Below, one piece after another: positions 59,722 through 64,000 of a stretch of DNA of 64,000 nucleotides. Source of the stretch: JABDBE01 sp049585795 (lineage in GTDB: Bacteria > Acidobacteriota > Terriglobia > Terriglobales > Acidobacteriaceae); the NCBI GenBank assembly GCA_049585795.1, contig JBAVAQ010000023.1:1-64000 (forward strand). Reading direction: 5' to 3'. The stretch's first letter is position 1, and every line of letters begins with the position of its first letter. Made by a program: the position numbers and the translations under genes. The notes under the pieces were generated by a model, which saw nothing but the letters and a program-made list of their open reading frames with translations, searched no databases and was not told the origin of the DNA.

Positions 59722-61188
59722 TCACTTTATGAGTTCCACGTCCGGCATCTCGAATGACTTGTTCCAGAAAGGCTCCTCGGGGGCGTAGAGCCGGAGCCAC
59801 GGATAAGGTTCTTTGTCCTCCGTTGGAATCCAGTTGGATTCCAAGCCTTTCGGCGCTTTTGGTCCAAAATAGAGATCAACACTTCCATCAGCATTCTTCT
59901 TCATCTGGTCCATGTTGAAAGAACCTAACCCCGCTCGGTCCAGCGGATTCTTGATGAAGGACCAGGTCCTGCGGTCGTAAACAGTCAACGACCAAAACTG
60001 CTTGGCCGGAATTTCTTTCGGAACGTGAAGCTTATAAGTCTTGCCACGTTCCAGGGGGTGCCCGTCGCTGTCCGCAATTGGGGCGAGGTAAACGGTTCCC
60101 GCGTGCTCCGTCAGCACTTTTGGATAGAACGTAAAGAAGAACCACGCCGCAGCACGCTTGTCGATTTGAACCGCGTCGTCGGTCACAAAGCTGAAGCCGT
60201 GGTTCTCGTCGGGAACCATGGCAAAATTCCAGTGACGGTCTGGCCAATATAAATTCGCTGCAAACAACTTCGTATCAAGTTCCTGCATGTAGTAATAGGC
60301 GTCGACAATACCCCGCTCCAATGCAGCCTTGTACTTCTCCGGAGGATTGAAGGGCTTGCCCGGTTCTATTCCAATTGTTGCCAGCATCCCCATCATCACC
60401 TTGTCACGCGGTTGCACCGGCTCATAGGTGACAACGTCGTAGATGTCCTTTAACGCTCGGATGTCGTAGAACGGCAACGTACGCAATGGATACGGACGCC
60501 CATCGGTAAACTGCGTTGGTTTGGGATTCGCTGCTTCCGACAGCGGATACATTCTTAAGGTTTGGCTATAGGCATGGGCTTCAGCATCCGTTGCGCCGCC
60601 TAATGGAATGGAGCGGAACCCAAACAGGATGCGGTAACTGGTCGAGCGAATCGCGAGATACCCGTCAGGAACTTGACCGTTGTAGCCCGGTGGGAGAAAT
60701 AGATATTTACCACCTTCACCTTTGTCCAGTCCCGAAGGACCCACATCAGCAATTGTCGCCTGCCAAGCATCAACGACTTGACCATACAGAACAGCCCGAG
60801 CAGTCTTGGCCGGAACTTCCAACACCACAGGACCGTTCTTCAGATCGGAGACTGCACCGAGATACGGTGTCACCTGATTCGGCGTAATCAATTCCTGCGC
60901 CATGGTCAATGGCCCAGAATAGGCGGTAATTGCGTTGTCGGCCATTCCGGGTTGTTCCAGCAATCCGACACGAAACCGATAGATTGCCGACGCAGGCGTC
61001 GCCCACAACACCGCTTCGAACGACCGCTGATAGGCAACCTGTGCATCAAGGTCGGGCACGGATTGCTTTGCCCCAGGCGCGGGCTGTCCGCCAAGAGGCT
61101 CGCCCTGCGCTGCGGCTTGAGTCGCGTTGAATGCCAGCGCAGAAACGAGCGCGGCGACGACTATGATTTGCGTCGGTAGGGTTTTCAC
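59722..61188 (-). CDS. Secreted DUF1254/DUF1214 protein, paralogue B
   Basis: 488 aa, GTG start, signal peptide TQIIVVAALVSALAFNATQAAA. Same architecture as its neighbour: YQRSFEAVLWATPASAIYRFR and VLYGQVVDAWQATI for DUF1254, WSLTVYDRRTWSFIKNPLDR and KNADGSVDLYFGPKAP for DUF1214. Only 46 bases separate it from paralogue A, so the two are probably one operon from a duplication. Confidence 0.9.
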   Translation of the reverse strand: MKTLPTQIIVVAALVSALAFNATQAAAQGEPLGGQPAPGAKQSVPDLDAQVAYQRSFEAVLWATPASAIYRFRVGLLEQPGMADNAITAYSGPLTMAQELITPNQVTPYLGAVSDLKNGPVVLEVPAKTARAVLYGQVVDAWQATIADVGPSGLDKGEGGKYLFLPPGYNGQVPDGYLAIRSTSYRILFGFRSIPLGGATDAEAHAYSQTLRMYPLSEAANPKPTQFTDGRPYPLRTLPFYDIRALKDIYDVVTYEPVQPRDKVMMGMLATIGIEPGKPFNPPEKYKAALERGIVDAYYYMQELDTKLFAANLYWPDRHWNFAMVPDENHGFSFVTDDAVQIDKRAAAWFFFTFYPKVLTEHAGTVYLAPIADSDGHPLERGKTYKLHVPKEIPAKQFWSLTVYDRRTWSFIKNPLDRAGLGSFNMDQMKKNADGSVDLYFGPKAPKGLESNWIPTEDKEPYPWLRLYAPEEPFWNKSFEMPDVELIK

Positions 61189-61653
61189 GCTTTATCCTTT
61201 CTCACGTTGAATCTTGATTTTTTTTGCAGCGTGGGCGGGCGTTCAGTGCAAGGCTCACACGGTGGGAACCACGAACGATTTTCTTAGCCAGACGCACTAG
61301 ACGCATTTGTGCCACGGCGTAGGCTATGCCCACCGCGCTGCCCAGAAAACTGGCAGAACTGCCAGTCCGCACAGGAATCGTCTAAGCTTCTGGATTGCGC
61401 CCTAGGTCACGGCAAGGTGGAAGTCAGCACTCAACCCCAGTGGTCCAAAAGGGTTCCTGCGCGGCGGCCGCAAGTGAGTGAATCCAATGCCCGAGAAAAC
61501 CGCGTCTTTGCCAGTCAGCCCGGTATACGTTTTGAGACGGAACAACGCCCGCTGCGTGAGCGTGTCTATGACTGGGGCGGCTTTCGCAGCGTCATCACCC
61601 TAATGTGACCTGAGCCGGTCGCTCAGAACTTGAGAGACGGAAGCCCGATCCTT
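61189..61653. other. Intergenic stretch without a supported gene
   Basis: 465 bases. One open frame on the plus strand (61309-61608) is Arg/Pro-rich and without a ribosome site. I see no repeat or RNA structure. Confidence 0.45.
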
Positions 61654-62508
61654 TCATTTGGTCATCACTGCTTTCTGAAGTCTGCTGTACTCATCCCACA
61701 CTAGCTTGCGTTGCCAATCGGGATACGATGCTTCCTTCAGCCGGTTCGTCACATCATTCCGAACTTGATTCCAGATCGCCGGAGTCAGCTTGGAGCGATA
61801 CGGTCTGAATTCTTCGGTGAACCCTTGAATCTCATTGCACCCGCGCAGCGGGGCATTAAGACAGGTTTCGACAGCCACAGTCATCCGCTCAACAATCTGA
61901 TCAAGTTGTGCTTCCTGACCGGGCTCAGGATCAGAATCTTGCTTCGGGGGAAGCTCTTTCTTCCCTATCTCATACTTGCACACACCATGGGTCGGAGCCA
62001 TCTCTCCTCCAACTTTGAAAGATATGGGTTCATCCCCCCATCGCATCACCAAGTCCACGTGCAAGTATTTCGCATAATCCCCGTAATTACCTCCATACCA
62101 GAGGGATCGGACAGGATTTCTGTACTCCACCGTCGCGCCGTGTACGGCGTAGGCTTGCATGTTGAACGTCCAGTGTATGCGGTCGTCGTTGTTGAAGCCT
62201 GAGCCATGAACCCAACTGAGTTGCAGGATGTCTCCCAACACCGGCTTCTGTGGGGTTGTGCGAATGACAAAACGGGTATAGCCATACTCATTGCTCAAAG
62301 GGCAAACTACTGTAATAATCTCCCCGCTTTCCCTTTGCGGTCTCGTCCTAGTGAAGTAGGCGTCGGCATTCCTCACAGCCTCATCCAGATTGCCTTCCAT
62401 GTTGAGGGCGCTGAGGTCGTGCACGGTAAGACCCCCAAGAGTCTGCCCGGAGGACTGTCCCACTAAAGCCAAGCTAAGGAGCGTCAGGGACGCGAGAAAA
62501 CGCTTCAT
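61654..62508 (-). CDS. Secreted hypothetical protein
   Basis: 284 aa, ATG behind GAGGAACA. Signal peptide FLASLTLLSLALVGQSSG. A beta-rich central domain with WTFNMQAYAVHGATVEYRNP and VMRWGDEPISFKVGGEMAPTHG and a helical C-terminus with two Cys (CLNAPLRGCNEIQ). Isolated gene. Function unknown. Confidence 0.65.
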   Translation of the reverse strand: MKRFLASLTLLSLALVGQSSGQTLGGLTVHDLSALNMEGNLDEAVRNADAYFTRTRPQRESGEIITVVCPLSNEYGYTRFVIRTTPQKPVLGDILQLSWVHGSGFNNDDRIHWTFNMQAYAVHGATVEYRNPVRSLWYGGNYGDYAKYLHVDLVMRWGDEPISFKVGGEMAPTHGVCKYEIGKKELPPKQDSDPEPGQEAQLDQIVERMTVAVETCLNAPLRGCNEIQGFTEEFRPYRSKLTPAIWNQVRNDVTNRLKEASYPDWQRKLVWDEYSRLQKAVMTK

Positions 62509-62991
62509 TGTTCCTCTCCTCTGTCAGATTCCCACCACGCAATCTGTTGGAGGGAACTGTCGGCGTGCCATTTATACTGCTTGTTGTTAGTCACGCTTAG
62601 TTGAAGGGAAGGTCAAGGTCTAGCAGTACACTCCGTCTGCCCTTCCGTGGCAGAGAAGCAAACAATAAGCGTGATCGTCATTCGTTGATGCTGATAGACC
62701 AACTCTCAGTATTGTATGAGAGGGGAACCAGCGTCGAAAGATTACGGCGGTCACTGCAAGTCTGATTTCGTACAAGCCGTGGATCAGGAGGGAGGGCACC
62801 CGGCTCCCAACAACCGCGTCTTCAGGCGAGGCGTTCCTCTTCAAGAAAGCAAACCATGACCTCGGTAACTAGGTCGCTCCCCGACATCGTGGTGGAATTC
62901 AGAATGGGGAGAAGTGTCATGTGGAGAATGATGATCCGCACCCCCTGTTCGCCTCTTTGGACTCAAGCTTTTTCGATCAAGGAGCACTGAC
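62509..62991. other. Intergenic stretch without a supported gene
   Basis: About 480 bases between divergent genes, presumably containing both promoters. No gene, repeat or RNA structure supported. Confidence 0.45.
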
Positions 62992-64000
62992 ATGGCATGC
63001 TTCTGCACAACCTGTGGGACGCCGCTAGTAGCCGATACTTCGCGCTTTTGCAACAAATGTGGGGCGACTGTTGCCGCGTCCCCGGACTCCTCCATCGCCA
63101 TTCCCCCTCCGAGCGTTTCAAGACCGGGATGGAGCATCACGAAGGGGGTAGTCGTGGTTGCTGCTGCTGTAGGTCTGATGCTTCTGTTCATGATCGTGGT
63201 CGCGGCGTCCAAGCCGTCGCACTTGAGCTTTAGAGGTCTCCAAGCTGGACAATCCAGAGCCGAGGTTGAGGCAGTCCTTAAGAAGCAAAATCCAAATTCG
63301 TCGATGGTGTGCGATGATCCCAGTTCTTCTCATGATTACGACTGTCACCGCGCCCTTACCCGCCCCGAAAAGACGGATGAGTGGATTGCCGCGACCAACT
63401 TTCACTTTTATAACGGTAAGCTCACCGGATTTTACCTTTCCCTTAGAGGCGCTGGCTCCGAGGACTTGTTCTCCACACTTCGCGAGGAACTAACCCGAAG
63501 CAACCACAAGGACGGCACTCTCGAAGCAAATGGAGGCGGCGTGTTTGGTGAATTGGCGGCAAGCAATGGCATAAAGACGTTCACTTGGGGCACGGACCGA
63601 ACCGTCGTGTGCTTCTCGGACCAAGAACGTGACGACTGTCCTGCCGAGAAGATTGAGCTAACCCGCATCTCTGAAGATTCGGCGGACGTCAAGTTCGAGG
63701 ACAACTTCTCGGAAACCGAAGGATGGGCCAAAAAGGACAAGAACCGACCAAAGCCCAAAATTGCCGGGAAGATGACGTTCATGGGCATTGAGGGCGGAGA
63801 GCCGCGCAGCCAAGTGGACGCAGCACTCCAAGGGCTTCACTATAGCCCCCTTGCCTGCAAACAGGAGCCTGATGAGGTCAAACTCACGTGCACGACCGTA
63901 TCGCAAGGCCACCAGTTTGAGGCTCTGTGGTTTGTGCACGGTCGGCTATCGAGTCTCCGCTTCCGCTATCCGGAAAATGAGCGCGACGCGCTTTACCAAA
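62992..64000 (+). CDS. Zinc-ribbon membrane protein, 3' end outside window
   Basis: ATG 62992 follows AAGGAGCACTGAC and the frame stays open to the window end (336 codons seen). N-terminal double CxxC zinc ribbon (CFCTTCGTPLV, CNKCGA), a single transmembrane helix (VVVVAAAVGLMLLFMIVVAAS), then a large extracytoplasmic domain that includes paired Cys (VCDDPS...DCHRAL). Zinc ribbon plus anchor plus outer domain is a common layout for surface or signalling proteins; function not known. Confidence 0.8.
   Translation, partial: MACFCTTCGTPLVADTSRFCNKCGATVAASPDSSIAIPPPSVSRPGWSITKGVVVVAAAVGLMLLFMIVVAASKPSHLSFRGLQAGQSRAEVEAVLKKQNPNSSMVCDDPSSSHDYDCHRALTRPEKTDEWIAATNFHFYNGKLTGFYLSLRGAGSEDLFSTLREELTRSNHKDGTLEANGGGVFGELAASNGIKTFTWGTDRTVVCFSDQERDDCPAEKIELTRISEDSADVKFEDNFSETEGWAKKDKNRPKPKIAGKMTFMGIEGGEPRSQVDAALQGLHYSPLACKQEPDEVKLTCTTVSQGHQFEALWFVHGRLSSLRFRYPENERDALYQ

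Noticed and set aside
61309..61608. Plus-strand frame between secreted-protein genes
   Set aside because: Composition is Arg/Pro-rich, with no ribosome site and no recognisable motif.
1..64000. CRISPR arrays and tRNA genes
   Set aside because: No regularly spaced short repeat with unique spacers and no tRNA-like T-loop context was seen by eye; a dedicated scan would be decisive.

Overview
The window looks like chromosomal DNA of a soil bacterium whose accessory region is built from several stacked mobile elements. No rRNA, tRNA or other housekeeping marker was found, so taxonomy is inference only. The moderately high GC, strong GGAGG-type ribosome sites and gene content (DUF1254/DUF1214 pairs, secreted S1/P1-type nuclease, His-Xaa-Ser peptide system, small four-helix membrane proteins) fit an Acidobacteriota-like host.

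Layout. 1-940: 3' part of an SPPY DNA methyltransferase. 972-5868: mobile nuclease cassette copy 1 (DUF2779 nuclease/exonuclease, TPR miniprotein, small conserved protein, membrane protein, DUF2130-like protein, RHH-like protein, then divergently a small serine resolvase and a CxxC protein). 5871-11118: serine hydrolase, small membrane proteins, cupin, CDF-like and holin-like proteins. 11199-14314: large serine recombinase, zinc ribbon protein and SRAP (YedK-type) protein. 14535-32445: a decayed prophage-like or satellite-like element with an excisionase-type regulator behind a three-unit 91-bp hairpin repeat, a GHKL ATPase/HEFAH fusion operon with a Mom-like DNA modification protein, a second DNA methyltransferase, palindromic operators, a gene train carrying two type II hammerhead ribozymes, a Prim-Pol/ATPase replication protein, a metallophosphoesterase and a wrecked tyrosine integrase. 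32808-35328: small genes, including a CBS protein. 35451-38776: a frameshifted large serine recombinase followed by two ParB/RepB-like genes. 38855-40205: an EVE-HNH endonuclease gene between 43-bp direct repeats. 40686-42109: phosphoribosyltransferase and DprA-like pair. 42524-47696: possible membrane-active protein, secreted repeat protein, S1/P1-like enzyme, OB-fold protein and glycosyltransferase. 47725-51174: hxsCBDA peptide-modification operon. 51796-57150: nuclease cassette copy 2, with extra small genes to 57945. 58143-64000: two DUF1254/DUF1214 proteins, a secreted protein and a zinc-ribbon membrane protein cut by the window end.

Two observations stand out. First, the same ordered gene set (DUF2779, small protein, membrane protein, DUF2130-like, divergent resolvase, CxxC protein) occurs twice, about 51 kb apart, in the same orientation and with clear sequence divergence. 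This argues for a conserved, mobile, uncharacterised nuclease system. Each copy has its own repeat-rich divergent control region. Second, two complete type II hammerhead ribozymes lie directly between consecutive small genes of the phage-like element, each just upstream of the next ribosome site, so they probably cut the polycistronic transcript into separate messages.
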